In this document: positions 8,915 to 23,019 of the stretch, piece by piece
How the letters are laid out: the number at the start of each line of letters is the position of its first letter
Position numbering within the stretch: position 1 is the stretch's first letter
NCBI RefSeq assembly: GCF_051014445.1
Contig: NW_027488367.1
Location: 25,281,501 to 25,345,500 of the forward strand
Direction: 5' to 3'
Length of the DNA: 64,000 nucleotides
Origin: Colletes latitarsis
Taxonomy: Eukaryota > Arthropoda > Insecta > Hymenoptera > Colletidae
Program-made: the position numbers and the translations under genes
The notes under the pieces: generated by a model
Told to the model about the DNA's origin: nothing
What the model saw: only the letters and a program-made list of their open reading frames with translations
The model's database searches: none

Positions 8915-9795
8915 TTAGAGGACAACGCAAGTTAGGTCTGGGATAGGTCTGGGATTTGCCCACATCAGGCTCATACTTTCGCGTTTTTCACATACTTGTT
9001 GAACAGATCCTGGGTTTTTTCTGGTTTGGATCACGTAGTAATGTGGGACCACACTGAAACAATCAATTAAACCTGGTCTTGATAAATATTTTAGAGGATA
9101 ACGCATGTTAGGTCTGGGATAGGTCTGGGATTTGCCCTCATCAGACTCATACTTTCGCACACTTCACATACTCGTTGAACAGATCCTGGGTTATTTTCTG
9201 GTTTGGATCACATAGTAATGTGGTACCACACTGAAACAGTCGATTAAACCAGGTTTCGATCAATATTTTTGAGGACAACGCATGTTAGGTCTAGGTTAGG
9301 CCTGGGATTTTCACTCATCAGACTCATACATTCGCATTCTTCTCATACTTGTTGAACGGATCCTGGGTTTTTGCTGGTTTGGATCACGTAGTAATGTGGG
9401 ACCACACAGAAACAATCAATTAAACCAGGTCTTGATAAATATTTTAGAGGATAACGCATGTTAGGTCTGGGATAGGTCTGGGATTTTCACTCATCAGACT
9501 CATACTTTCGCATTCTTCTCAGACTTGTTGAACGGATCCAGGGTTTTTTCTAGTTTGGATCACGTAGTAATGTGGTACCACACTGAAACAGTCAATTAAA
9601 CCTGGTTATGATCAATATTTTAGAGAATAATTCATGTTAGGTCTAGGTTAGGTCTGGGATTTGCTCTCATCAGGCTCATTCTTTCGCATATTTCTCATAC
9701 TTGATGGCTAGATCCTGGGCTTTTTCTGGATTGCATCACGTAGTAATGAAGTACAACACTGAAACAGTCAATTAAACCTGGTTTCCATCAATATC
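8915..9795 (+). repeat. 881-bp five-monomer repeat, copy 1
   Basis: This segment is followed directly by a near-identical copy starting at 9796 (offset 881). A related earlier copy begins at about 6624. Shared landmarks: GGGACCACACTGAAACAATC, CATACATTCGCATTCTTC, TCAGACTTGTTG with GGATCCAGGG. Part of it is copied from the 6.6-7.5 kb segment. Confidence 0.83.
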
Positions 9796-10540
9796 TTAGA
9801 GGACAACGCAAGTTAGGTCTGGGATAGGTCTGGGATTTGCCCACATCAGACTCATACTTTCGCGTTTTTCACATACTTGTTGAACAGATCCTGGGTTTTT
9901 TCTGGTTTGGATCACGTAGTAATGTGGGACCACACTGAAACAATCAATTAAACCTGGTCTTGATAAATATTTTAGAGGATAACGCATGTTAGGTCTGGGA
10001 TAGGTCTGGGATTTGCCCTCATCAGACTCATACTTTCGCACACTTCACATACTCGTTGAACAGATCCTGGGTTATTTTCTGGTTTGGATCACATAGTAAT
10101 GTGGTACCACACTGAAACAGTCGATTAAACCAGGTTTCGATCAATATTTTTGAGGACAACGCATGTTAGGTCTAGGTTAGGCCTGGGATTTTCACTCATC
10201 AGACTCATACATTCGCATTCTTCTCATACTTGTTGAACGGATCCTGGGTTTTTGCTGGTTTGGATCACGTAGTAATGTGGGACCACACAGAAACAATCAA
10301 TTAAACCAGGTCTTGATAAATATTTTAGAGGATAACGCATGTTAGGTCTGGGATAGGTCTGGGATTTTCACTCATCAGACTCATACTTTCGCATTCTTCT
10401 CAGACTTGTTGAACGGATCCAGGGTTTTTTCTAGTTTGGATCACGTAGTAATGTGGTACCACACTGAAACAGTCAATTAAACCTGGTTTTGATCAATATT
10501 TTAGAGAATAATTCATGTTAGGTCTAGGTTAGGTCTGGGA
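9796..10540 (+). repeat. 881-bp five-monomer repeat, copy 2 (partial)
   Basis: It matches 8915-9640 with very few differences (for example TTTTGATC at about 10486 versus TTATGATC at about 9605). After about 10503 the sequence continues like 8212 onward, so the switch point lies inside a shared monomer. Confidence 0.8.
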
Positions 10541-11700
10541 TTTTCACTCATCAGACTCTTACTTTCGCATTCTTCACATACTTGTTGAACGGATCCTGGG
10601 TTTTTTCTGGTTTGGATAACGTAGTAATGTGGGACCACACGGAAACAGTCAATTAAACCTGGTTTCGATCAATATATTAGAGAATAATTCATGTTAGGTC
10701 TAGGTTAGGTCTGGGATTTGCTCTCATCAGGCTCATTCTTTCGCATATTTCTCATACTTGATGGCTAGATCATGGGCTTTTTCTGGATTGCATAACGTAG
10801 TAATGAAGTACAACACTGAAACAGTCAATTAAACCTGGATTCCATCAATATCTTAGAGGACAACGCAAGTTAGGTCTGGGATAGGTCTGGGATTTGCCCA
10901 CATCAGGCTCATACTTTCGCGTTTTTCACATACTCGTTGAACAGATCCTGGGTTATTTTCTGGTTTGGATCGCATAGTAATGTGGTACCACACTGAAACA
11001 GTCGATTAAACCTGGTTTTGATCAATATCTTAAGGAATAATTCATGTTAGGTCTAGGTTAGGTCTGGGATTTGCCCTCATCAGGCTCATACTTTCGCATA
11101 TTTCTCATACTTCATGGCTGGATCCTGGGCTATTTCTGGATTGGATCATGTAGTAATGTGGTACCACACTGAAACAGTCAATTAAACCTGGTTTGGATCA
11201 ATATTTTTAGAGGATAACGCATGTTAGGTCTAGGTTAGCCCTGGGATTTTCACTCATCAGACTCATACTTTCGCATTCTTCACATACTTGTTGAACGGAT
11301 CCTGGGTTTTTTCTGGTTTCGTTCACGTAGTAATGTGGTACCACACTGAAACATTCAATTAAACCTGATCTTCATAAATATTTCAGAGTATAACGCATGT
11401 TAGGTCTGGGTTAGGTCTAGGATTTGCCCTCATCAGGCTCATACTTTCGCATATTTCTCATACTTCATGGCTAGATCCTGGGCTGTTCCTGGATTGTATC
11501 ACGTAGTAATGTGGTACCACGCTGAAACAGTCAATTAAACCTGGTTTCGATCCATATTTTAGAGGATAACGCAAGTTAGGTCTGGCATAGGTCTGGGATT
11601 CGCCCTCATCAGACTCATACTTCCGCGTTTTTCACATACTTGTTGAACTGATCCTGGGCTTTTTCTGGTTTGGATCACGTAGTAATGTGGTACCACGCTG
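10541..11700 (+). repeat. Satellite monomers joining two duplicated modules
   Basis: Up to about 11181 it follows 8250-8890 (offset 2291). From about 11206 to 11697 it follows 7681-8172 (offset 3525). The junction sits in a GTCAATTAAACCTGGTTT segment common to both donors. Nothing but satellite is present. Confidence 0.78.
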
Positions 11701-13379
11701 AAACAGTCAATTAATCCTGGTTTCGATCCATATTTTAGAGGATAACGCAAGTTAGGTCTGGCATAGGTCTGGGATTCGCCCACATCAGGCTCATACATTC
11801 GCGTTTTTCACATACTCGTTGAACAGATCCTGGGTTATTTTCTGGTTTGGATCGCATAGTAATGTGGTACCACACTGAAACAGTCGATTAAACCAGGTTT
11901 CGATCAATATTTTTCAGGATAACGCATGTTAGGTCTAGGTTAGGCCTGGGATTTTCACTCATCAGTCTCTTACTTTCGCATTCTTCACATACTTGTTGAA
12001 CGGATCCTGGGTTTTTTCTGGTTTGGATCACGTAGTAATGTGGGATCACGCTGAAACAGTCAATTAAACCTGGTTTCGATCAATATTTTAGAGAATAATT
12101 CATGTTAGGTCTAGGTAAGGTCTGGGATTTTCACTCATCAGACTCATACTTTCGCATTCTTCACATACTTGTTGAACGGATCCTGGGTTTTTTCTGGTTT
12201 GGATCACGTAGTAATGTGGTACCACACTGAAACAGTCGATTGAACCTGGTTTCGATCAGTATTTTAGAGGATAACGCAACATAAGTCTGGGATAGGTCTG
12301 GGATTTGACCTCATCAGACTCATACTTTCGCGTTTTTCACATACTTGTTGAAGAGATCCTGGGTTTTTTCTGGTTTGGACCACGGAGTAGTGTGGTACCA
12401 CACTGAAACAGTCCATTAAACCTGCTTGCGATCAATATTTTAGAGGATAACGCATGTTAGGACTGTGTTAGGTCTAGGATTTGCCCTCATCTGGCTCATT
12501 CTTTCGCATATTTCTCAATCTTGATGGCTAGATCCTGGACTTTTTCTGGATTGCATCACGTAGTAATGTGGTACCACACTGAAACATTCAATTAAACCTG
12601 GTCTTGCTAAATATTTTAGAGGATAACGCATGTTAGGTCTGGGTTAGGTCTAGGATTTGCCCTCATCAGGCTCATACTTTCGCATATTTCTCATACTTCA
12701 TGGCTAGATCCTGGGCTTTTTCTGGATTGTATCACGTAGTAATGAAGTACAACACTGAAACAGTCAATTAAACCTGGTTTCCATCAATATCTTAGAGGAT
12801 ATCGCAAGTTAGGTCTGGGATAGGTCTTGGACTTGCCCTCATCAGCCTCATACTTTCGCGTTTTTCACATACTTGTTGAACAGATCCTGGGTTTTTTCTG
12901 GTTTGGATCACGTAGTAGTGTGGTACCACACTGAAACAGTCCATTAAACCTGGTTTGGATCAATATCTTAGAGGATAACGCATGTTAGGTCTAGGTTAGG
13001 TCTGGGATTTGCTCTCATCAGGCTCATTCTTTCGCATATTTCTCATACTTGATGGCTAGATCCTGGGCTTTTTCTGGATTGCATCACGTAGTAATGTAGT
13101 ACCACACTGAAACAGTCAATGAAACCTGGTTTCCATCAATCTTTTAGAGGACAACGCAAGTTAGGTCTAGGTAAGGCCTGAGATTTTCACTGATCAGACT
13201 CATACTTTCGCATCCTTCACATACTTGTTGAACGGATCCTGGGTTTTTTCTGGTTTGGATCACGTAGTAATGTGGTACCTCAGTGAAACAGTCAATTAAA
13301 CCTGGTTTCGATCAATATTTTAGAGGATAACGCAAGTTAGGTCTGGGATAGGTCTGGGATTTGCCCTCATCAGGCTCAT
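11701..13379 (+). repeat. Mixed satellite monomers
   Basis: About nine to ten monomers of subfamilies 1-5 without an obvious neighbouring duplicate. The 12640-12980 stretch has the word order of the later 32.2 and 38.6 kb modules (GGTCTTGGACTTGCCCTCATC, then the 16-bp dyad variant). No gene, insert or RNA gene seen. Confidence 0.75.
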
Positions 13380-15493
13380 ACTTTCGCCTTTTTCACATAC
13401 TTGTTGAACAGATCAAGGGTTTTTTCTGGTTTGGGTCACGTAGTACTGTGATACCACACTGAAACAGTCGATTAAACCTGGTTTCGATCAATATTTTAGA
13501 GGATAACGCATGTTAGGTCTAGGATAGCCCTGGGATTTTCACTCATCAGACTCATACTTTCGCATTCTTCACATACTTGTTGAACTGACCCTGGGTTTTT
13601 TCTGGTTTGGATCACGTAGTAATGTGGTACCACACTGAAACAGTCAATTAAACCTGGTTTCGATCAAAATTTTAGAAAATAATTCATGTTAGGTCTAGGT
13701 TGTGTCTGGGATTTGCTCTCATCAGGCTCATACTTTCGCACACTTCACATACTCGTTTGACAGATCCTGAGTTATTTTCTGGTTTGGATCGCATAGTAAT
13801 GTGGTACCACACTGAAACAGTCGATTAAACCAGGTTTCGATCAATATTTTTGAGGATAACGCATGTTAGGTCTAGGTTAGGCCTGGGATTTTCACACATC
13901 AGACTCATACTTTCGCATTCTTCACATACTTGTTGAACGGATCCTGGGTTTTTACTGGTTTGGATCACGTAGTAATGTGGGACCACACTGAAACAGTCAA
14001 TTAAGCCTGGTTTCGATCAATATTTTAGAGAATAATTCATGTTAGGTCTAGGTTAGGTCTGGGATTTGCTCTCATCAGGCTCATCCTTTCGCATATTTCT
14101 CATACCTGATGGCTAGATCCTGGGCTTTTTTTGGATTGCATCACGTAGTAATGTAGTACCACACTGAAACAGTCAATGAAACCTGGTTTCCATCAATATT
14201 TTAGAGGACAACGCAAGTTAGGTCTAGGTAAGGCCTGAGATTTTCACTGATCAGACTCATACTTTCGCATCCTTCACATACTTGTTGAACGGATCCTGGG
14301 TTTTTTCTGGTTTGGATCACGTAGTAGTGTGGGACCACACTGAAACAATCAATTAAACCTGGTCTTGATAAATATTTTAGAGGATAGCGCATGTTAGGTC
14401 TGGGATAGGTCTGGGATTTGCCCTCATCAGACTCATACTTTCGCGTTTTTCACATACTTGTTGAACAGATCCTGGGTTATTTTCTGGTTTGGATCACATA
14501 GTAATGTGGTACCACACTGAAACAGTCGATTAAACCAGGTTTCGGTCAATATTTTTGAGGATAACGCATGTTAGGTCTTGGTTAGGTCTGGGATTTTCAC
14601 TCATCAGACTCATACTTTCGCATACTTCACATACTTGTTGAACGGAGCATGTGTTTTTTCTGGTTTGGATCACGTAGTAATGTGGGACTACACTGAAACA
14701 ATCAATTAAACCTGGTCTTGATAAATATTTTAGAGGATAACGCATGTTAGGTCTGGGATAGGTCTGGGATTTGCCCTCATCAGACTCATACTTTCGCACA
14801 CTTCACATACTCGTTGAACAGATCCTGGGTTTTTTCTGGTTTGGATCACGTAGTAATGTGGAACCACACTGAAACAATCAATTAAACCTGGTCTTGATAA
14901 ATATTTTAGAGGATAACGCATGTTAGGTCTGGGTTAGGTCTGGGATTTGCTCTCATCAGGCTCATTCTTTCGCGTTTTTCACATACTTGTTGAACAGATC
15001 CTGGGTTTTTTCTGGTTTGGATCACGTAGTAGTGTGGTACCACACTGAAACAGTCCATTAAACCTGCTTGCGATCAATATTTTAGAGGATAACGCATGTT
15101 AGGTCTGGGTTAGGTCTAGGATTTGCCCTCATCAGGCTCATTCTTTCGCATATTACTCAAACTTGATGGCTAGATCCTGGGCTTTTTCTGGATTGCATCA
15201 CGTAGTAATGTGGTACCACACTGAAACAGTCAATTAAGCCTGGTTTCCATCAATATCTTAGAGGACAACGCAAGTTAGGTCTGGGATAGGTATGGGATTT
15301 GCCCTCATCAGGCTCATACTTTCGCGTTTTTCACATACTTGTTGAACAGATCCTGGGTTTTTTCTGGTTTGGATCACGTAGTAATGTGGTACCACACTGA
15401 AACAGACGATGAAACCTGGTTTCCATCAATATTTTAGAGGACAACGCAAGTTAGGTCTAGGTAAGGCCTGAGATTTTCACTGATCAGACTCAT
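13380..15493 (+). repeat. 11/12-monomer tandem duplication, copy 1
   Basis: It matches 15494-17223. The offset is 2114 for 13380-13670 and 1938 from 13683 on, so copy 2 lacks one monomer. Diagnostic words: GCCTTTTTCACATAC, GATCAAGGG, GTACTGTGATACC, TAGAAAATAATTC, GGAGCATGTG. Within copy 1 one monomer at about 14123-14310 differs from the equivalent 16061-16250, which suggests a local conversion or replacement. Confidence 0.8.
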
Positions 15494-17223
15494 ACTTTCG
15501 CCTTTTTCACATACTTGTTGAACAGATCAAGGGTTTTTTCTGGTTTGGGTCACGTAGTACTGTGATACCACACTGAAACAGTCGATTAAACCTGGTTTCG
15601 ATCAATATTTTAGAAAATAATTCATGTTAGGTCTAGGTTGTGTCTGGGATTTGCTCTCATCAGGCTCATACTTTCGCACACTTCACATACTCGTTTGACA
15701 GATCCTGGGTTATTTTCTGGTTTGGATCGCATAGTAATGTGGTACCACACTGAAACAGTCGATTAAACCAGGTTTCGATCAATATTTTTGAGGATAACGC
15801 ATGTTAGGTCTAGGTTAGGCCTGGGATTTTCACTCATCAGACTCATACTTTCGCATTCTTCACATACTTGTTGGACGGATCCTGGGTTTTTACTGGTTTG
15901 GATCACGTAGTAATGTGGGACCACACTGAAACAGTCAATTAAGCCTGGTTTCGATCAATATTTTAGAGAATAATTCATGTTAGGTCTAGGTTAGGTCTGG
16001 GATTTGCTCTCATCAGGCTCATCCTTTCGCATATTTCTCATACCTGATGGCTAGATCCTGGGTTTTTACTGGTTTGGATCACGTAGTAATGTGGGACCAC
16101 ACTGAAACAGTCAATTAAACCTGGTTTCGATCAATATTTTAGAAAACAATTCATGTTAGGTCTAGGTTGGGTCTGGGATTTGGTCTCATCAGGCTCATAC
16201 ATTCGCACACTTCACATACTCGTTGAACAGATCCCGGGTTTTTTCTGGTTTGGATCACGTAGTAGTGTGGGACCACACTGAAACAATCAATTAAACCTGG
16301 TCTTGATAAATATTTTAGAGGATAGCGCATGTTAGGTCTGGGATAGGTCTGGGATTTGCCCTCATCAGACTCATACTTTCGCGTTTTTCACATACTTGTT
16401 GAACAGATCCCGGGTTATATTCTGGTTTGGATCACATAGTAATGTGGTACCACACTGAAACAGTCGATTAAACCAGGTTTCGGTCAATATTTTTGAGGTT
16501 AACGCATGTTAGGTCTTGGTTAGGTCTGGGATTTTCACTCATCAGACTCATACTTTCGCATACTTCACATACTTGTTGAACGGAGCATGTGTTTTTTCTG
16601 GTTTGGATCACGTAGTAATGTGGGACCACACTGAAACAATCAATTAAACCTGGTCTTGATAAATATTTTAGAGGATAACGCATGTTAGGTCTGGGATAGG
16701 TCTGGGATTTGCCCTCATCAGACTCATACTTTCGCACACTTCACATACTCGTTGAACAGATCCTGGGTTTTTTCTGGTTTGGATCACGTAGTAATGTGGA
16801 ACCACACTGAAACAATCAATTAAACCTGGTCTTGATAAATATTTTAGAGGATAACGCATGTTAGGTCTGGGTTAGGTCTGGGATTTGCACTCATCAGGCT
16901 CATTCTTTCGCGTTTTTCACATACTTGTTGAACAGATCCTGGGTTTTTTCTGGTTTGGATCACGTAGTAGTGTGGTACCACACTGAAACAGTCCATTAAA
17001 CCTGCTTGCGATCAATATTTTAGAGGATAACGCATGTTAGGTCTGGGTTAGGTCTAGGATTTGCCCTCAACAGGCTCATTCTTTCGCATATTACTCAAAC
17101 TTGATGGCTAGATCCTGGGCTTTTTTTGGATTGCATCACGTAGTAATATGGTACCACACTGAAACATTCAATTAAACCTGGTTTCCATCAATATCTTAGA
17201 GGACAACGCAAGTTAGGTCTAGG
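15494..17223 (+). repeat. 11/12-monomer tandem duplication, copy 2
   Basis: Second copy of 13380 to about 15285. Shared rare changes include GCCTTTTTCACATAC at 15500, TTGTGTCTGGG and CATACCTGATGG. At the end of the unit GCATATTACTCAAAC is at about 17090, matching about 15150. It has one monomer fewer than copy 1. Confidence 0.8.
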
Positions 17224-18310
17224 TTAGGCCTGGGATTTTCACTCATCAGGCTCATACTTTCGCATTCTTCACATACTTGTTGAACGGATCCTGGGTTTTT
17301 TCTGGTTTGGATCACGTAGTAATGTGGGACCACACTGAAACAGTCAACTAAACCTGGTTTCCATCAATATCTTAGAGGACAACGCAAGTTAGGTCTGGGA
17401 TACGTCTGGGACTTGCCCTCATCAGGCTCATACTTTCGCGTTTTTCACATACTTGTTGAACAGATCCTGGGTTTTTTCTGGTTTGGACCACGTAGTAATG
17501 TGGGACCACACTGAAACAGTCAATTAAACCTGGTTTCAATCAATATTTTAGAGAATAATTCATGTTAGGTCTAGGTTAGGTCTGGGATTTGCTCTCATCA
17601 GGCTCATTCTTTCGCATATTTCTCATACTCGATGGCTAGATCCTGGGCTTTTTCTGGATTGCATCACGTAGTAATGAAGTACAACACTGAAACAGTCAAT
17701 TAAACCTGGTTTCCATCAATATCTTAGAGGACAACGCAAGTTAGGTCTGGGATAGGTATGGGATTTGCCCTCATCAGGCTCATACTTTCGCGTTTTTCAC
17801 ATACTTGTTGAACAGATCCTGGGTTTGTTCTGGTTTGTATCACGTAGTAGTGTGGTACCACACTGAAACAGTCCATTAAACCTGGTTTGGATCAATATTT
17901 TAGAGAATAACGCATGTTAGGTCTAGGTTAGTCCTGTGATTTTCATTTATCAGACTCATACTTTCACACACTTCACATACTCCTTGAACAGATCCTGGGT
18001 TATTTTCTAGTTTGGATCACGTAGTAATGTGGTACCACACTGAAACAGTCGATTAAACCTGGTTTCGATCAATATTTTAGAGGATAACGCAAGTTAAGTC
18101 TGGGATTGGTCTGGGATTTGACCTCATCAAACTCATACTTTCGCACACTTCACATACTCGTTGAACAGATCCTGGGTTATTCTCTGGTTTGGATCACATA
18201 GTAATGTGGTACCACACTGAAACAGTCGATTAAACCAGGTTTCGATCAATATTTTTGAGGATAACGCATGTTAGGTCTAGGTTAGGCCTGGGATTTTCAC
18301 TCTTCAGACT
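17224..18310 (+). repeat. Mixed satellite monomers
   Basis: About six monomers of subfamilies 2-5 with no clear neighbouring duplicate. Includes the CTTTCACACACTTCAC variant at about 17961, which appears again at about 23425, 28715, 58880 and 61525. No gene or insert seen. Confidence 0.72.
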
Positions 18311-19680
18311 CATACTTTCGCATTCTTCACATACTTGTTGAACAGATCCTGGGGTTTTTCTGGTTTGGATCACGTAGTAGTGTGGTACCACACTGAAACA
18401 GTCCATTAAACCTGGTTTGGATCAATATTTTAGAGGATAACGCATGTTAGGTCTAGGTTAGGTCTGGGATTTTCACTCATCAGACTCATACTTTCGCATG
18501 CTTCACATACTTGTTGAACGGATCCTGGGCTTTTTCTGGTTTGGATCACGTAGGAGTGTGGTACCACACTGAAACAGTCCATTAAACCTGGTTTGGATCA
18601 ATATTTTAGAGGATAACGCATGTTAGGTCTAGGTTAGGTCGGGGATTTTCACTCATCAGACTCATACTCTCGCATTCTTCACATACTTGTTGAAGGGATC
18701 CTGGGTTTTTTCTGGTTTGGATCACGTATTAATGTGGTACCACACTGAAACAGTCGATTAAACCTGGTTTCGATCAGTATTTTAGAGGATAACGCATGTT
18801 AGGTCTAGGTTAGGCCTGGGATTTTCACTCTTCAGACTCATACTTTCGCATTCTTCACATACTTGTTGAACAGATCCTGGGGTTTTTCTGGTTTGGATCA
18901 CGTAGTAGTGTGGTACCACACTGAAACAGTCCATTAAACCTGGTTTGCATCAATATATTAGAGGATAACGCATGTTAGGTCTAGGTTAGGTGTGGGATTT
19001 TCACTCATCATACACATACTTTCGCATGCTTCACATACTTGTTGAACGGATCCTGGGCTTTTTCTGGTTTGGATCACGTAGTAGTGTGGTACCACACTGA
19101 AACAGTCCATTAAACCTGGTTTGCATCAATATTTTAGAGGATAACGCATGTTAGGTCTAGGTTAGGTGTGGGATTTTCACTCATCATACTCATACTTTCG
19201 CATGCTTCACATACTTGTTGAACGGATCCTGGGCTTTTTCTGGTTTGGATCACGTAGTAGTGTGGTACCACACTGAAACAGTCCATTAAACCTGGTTTGG
19301 ATCAATATTTTAGAGGATAACGCATGTTAGGTCTAGGTTAGGTCGGGGATTTTCACTCATCAGACTCATACTCTCGCATTCTTCACATACTTGTTGAAGG
19401 GATCCTGGGTTTTTTCTGGTTTGGATCACGTATTAATGTGGTACCACTCTGAAACAGTCGATTAAACCTGGTTTCGATCAGTATTTTAGAGGATAACGCA
19501 ACATAAGTCTGGGATAGGTCTGGGATTTGACCTCATCAGACTCATTCTTTCGCGTTTTTCACATACTTGTTGAACAGATCCTGTGTTTTTTCTGGTTTGG
19601 ATCACGTAGTAGTGTGGTACCACACTGAAACAGTCCATTAAACCTGGTTTGGATCAATATTTTAGAGGATAACGCATGTT
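18311..19680 (+). repeat. Local trimer/tetramer higher-order repeat
   Basis: The word CATACTTTCGCATTCTTC with GATCCTGGGGTTTTT is at 18311 and 18839 (528 bp, three monomers). The diagnostic GCATGC is at 18496, 19024 and 19200 (528, then 176 bp). TCGGGGATTTTCACTC with GAAGGGATCC and CGTATTAATG is at about 18637 and 19341 (704 bp, four monomers). The monomers are nearly identical, so this looks like recent local expansion by three and then one monomer. Confidence 0.75.
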
Positions 19681-22600
19681 AGGTCTAGGTTAGGTCGGGG
19701 ATTCTCACTCATCAGACTCATACTTTCGCATTCTTCACATACTTGTTGAACGGATCCTGGGTTCTTTCTGGTTTGGATCACGTATTAATGTGGTACCACA
19801 CTGAAACAGTCGATTAAACCTGGTTTCGATCAGTATTTTAGAGGATAACGCATGTTAGGTCTGGGATAGGTCTGGGATTTGACCTCATCAGGCTCATACT
19901 TTCGCATTCTTCACATACTTGTTGGACGGATCCTGGGTTTTTTCTGGTTTGGAACCCGTAGTAATGTGGGACCACACTGAAACAATAAATTGAACCTGGT
20001 CTTGATAAATATTTTAGAGGATAACGCATGTTAGGTCTGGGTTAGGTCTAGGATTTGCCCTCATCAGGCTCATACTCTCGCATATTTCTCATACTTGATG
20101 GCTAGCTCCTGGGCTTTTTCTGGATTGCATCACGTAGTAATATAATACCACACTGAAACAGTCAATGAAACCTGGTTTCCATCACTATTTTAGAGGACAA
20201 CGCAAGTTAGGTCTAGCTAAGGCCTGAGATTTTCACTGATCAGACTCATACTTTCGCATTCTTCACATACTTGTTGAACGGATCCTGGGTTTTTTCTGGT
20301 TTGGATCACGTAGTAATGTGGTACCACACTGAAACAGTCAATTAAACCTGGTTTCGATCAATATTTTAGAGAATAATTCATGTTAGGTCTAGGTCAGGTC
20401 TGGGATTTGCTCTCATCAGGCTCATTCTTTCGCATATTTCTCATACTTCATGGCCAGATCCTGGGCTTTTTCTGGATTGCATCACGTAGTAATGAAGTAC
20501 AACACTGAAACTGTCAATTAAACCTGGTTTGGATCAATATTTTAGAGGATAACGCATGTTAGGTCTAGGTTAGCCCTGGGATTTTCACTCATCAGACTCA
20601 TACTTTCGCATTCTTCACATACTTGTTGACCTGATCGAGGGTTTTTTCTGCTTTGGATCACGTAGTAAAGTGGTACCACACTAAAACAGTCAATTAAACC
20701 TGGTTTCGGTCAATATTTTAGAGGTTAACGAAAGTTATGTCTAGGTTAGGCCTGGGATTTTCACTCATCAGACACATACTTTCGCATTCTTCACATGCTT
20801 GTTGAACGGATCCAGGGTTTTTTCTGGTTTGGATCACGTAGTAATGTGGGTCCACACTGAAACAGTCAATTAAACCTGATTTCGATCAATATTTTAGAGA
20901 ATAATTCATGTTAGGTCTAGGTCAGGTCTGGGATTTGCTCTCATCAGGCTCATTCTTTCGCATATTTCTCATACTTCATGGCCAGATCCTGGGCTTTTTC
21001 TGGATTGCATCACGTAGTAATGAAGTACAACACTGAAACTGTCAATTAAACCTGGTTTCCATCAATATCTTAGAGGACAACGCAAGTTAGGTCTGGGATA
21101 TGTCTGGGATTTGACCTCATCAAACTCATACCTTCGCACACATCACATACTCGTTGAACAGATCCTGGGTTATTTTCTGGTTTGGATCACATAGTAATGT
21201 GGTACCACACTGAAACAGTCGATTAAACCAGGTTTCGATCAATATTTTTGAGGATAACGCATGTTAGGTCTAGGTTAGGCCTGGGATTTTCACTCATCAG
21301 ACTCATACTTTCGCATTCTTCACATACTTGTAGAACGGATCCTGGGTTTTTTCTGGTTTGGATCACGTAGTAATGTGGGACCACACTGAAACAGTCAATT
21401 AAACCTGGTTTCGATCAATATTTTAGAGAATAATTCATGTTAGGTCTAGGTTAGGTCTGGGATTTGCCCTCATCAGGCTCATACATTCGCACACTTCACA
21501 TACTCCTTGAACAGATCCTGGGTTATTTTCTGGGTTTGGATCACATAGTAATGTGGTACCACACTGAAACAGTCGATTAAACCAGGTTTCGATCAATATT
21601 TTAGAGGATAACGCATGTTAGGTCTAGGTTAGCCCTGGGATTTTCACTCATCAGACTTATACTTTCGCATTCTTCACATACTTGTAGAACGGAACCTGGG
21701 TTTTTTCTGGTTTGGATCACGTAGTAATGTGGTACCACACTGAAACAGTCAATTAAACCTGGTTTCGATCAATATTTTAGAGAATAATTCATGTTAGGTC
21801 TAGGTTAGGTCTGGGATTTGCTCTCATCAGGCTCTTTCTTTCGCATATTTCTCATACATGTTGAACAGATACTGGGTTTTTTCTTGTTTGGAACCCGTAG
21901 TAATGTGGGACCACACTGAAACAATAAATTAAACCTGGTCTTGATAAATATTTTAGAGGATAACGCATGTTAGGTCAGGGTTAGGTCTAGGATTTGCCCT
22001 CATCAGGCTCATACTTTCGCATATTTCTCATACTTCATAGCTAGATCCTGGGCTGTTTCTGGATTGTATCACGTAGTAATGTGGTACCTCGCTGAAACAG
22101 TCAATTAAACCTGGTTTCGATCAATATTTTAGAGGATAACGCAAGTTAGGTCTGGGATAGGTCTAGGATTTGCCCTCATCAGGCTCTTACTTTCGCATAT
22201 TTCTCATACTTCATGGCTAGATCCTGGGCTATTTCTGGATTGGATCACGTAGTAAAGTGGTACCACACTGAAACATTCAATGAAACCTTGTCTCGATAAT
22301 TATTTTAGAGGATAACGCATCTTAGGTCTGGGTTAGGTCTAAGATTTGCCCTCATCAGGCTCACAGTTTCGCGTTTTTCACATACTTGTTGAACAGATCC
22401 TAGGTTTTGTCTGGTTCGGATCACGAAGTAGTGTGGTACCACACTGAAGCAGTCCATTAAACCTGGTTTCGCTCAATACTTTAGAGGATAACGCATGTTA
22501 GGTCTGGGTTAGGTCTAGGATTTGCCCTCATCAGGCTCATTCTTTCGCATATTACTCAAACTTGATGGCTAGATCCTGGGCTTTTTCTGGATTGCATCGC

Positions 22601-23019
22601 GTAGTAATGTGGTACCACACTGAAACAGTCAATTAAGCCTGGTTTCCATCAATATCTTAGAGGACAACGCAAGTTAGGTCTGGGATAGGTATGGGATTTG
22701 CCCTCATCAGGCTCATACTTTCGCGTTTTTCACATACTTGTTGAACAGATCCTGGGTTTTTTCTGGTTTGTATCACGTAGTAGTGTGGTACCACACTGAA
22801 ACAGTCCATTAAACCTGGTTTGGATCAATATTTTAGAGGATAACGCATGTTAGGTCTAGGTTAGGTCGGGGATTCTCACTCATCAGACTCATACTTTCGC
22901 ATTCTTCACATACTTGTTGAACAGATCCTGGGGTTTTTCTGGTTTGGATCACGTAGGAATGTGGTACCACACTGAAACAGTCGATTAAACCTGGTTTCGA
23001 TCAATATTTTAGAGGATAA
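19681..23019 (+). repeat. Mixed satellite monomers with several marker monomers
   Basis: Contains the first copies of monomers that recur as markers: GGACGG with GGAACCCGTAG and AATAAATTGAACC from 19924; ACATGTTGAACAGATACTGG at 21856; GTTGACCTGATCG at about 20624. A 528-bp (three-monomer) local repeat is marked by TCTAGGTCAGGTCTGGG at about 20387 and 20915. About 20750-21110 recurs at about 34143-34503 (offset 13392). No gene or insert. Confidence 0.75.
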
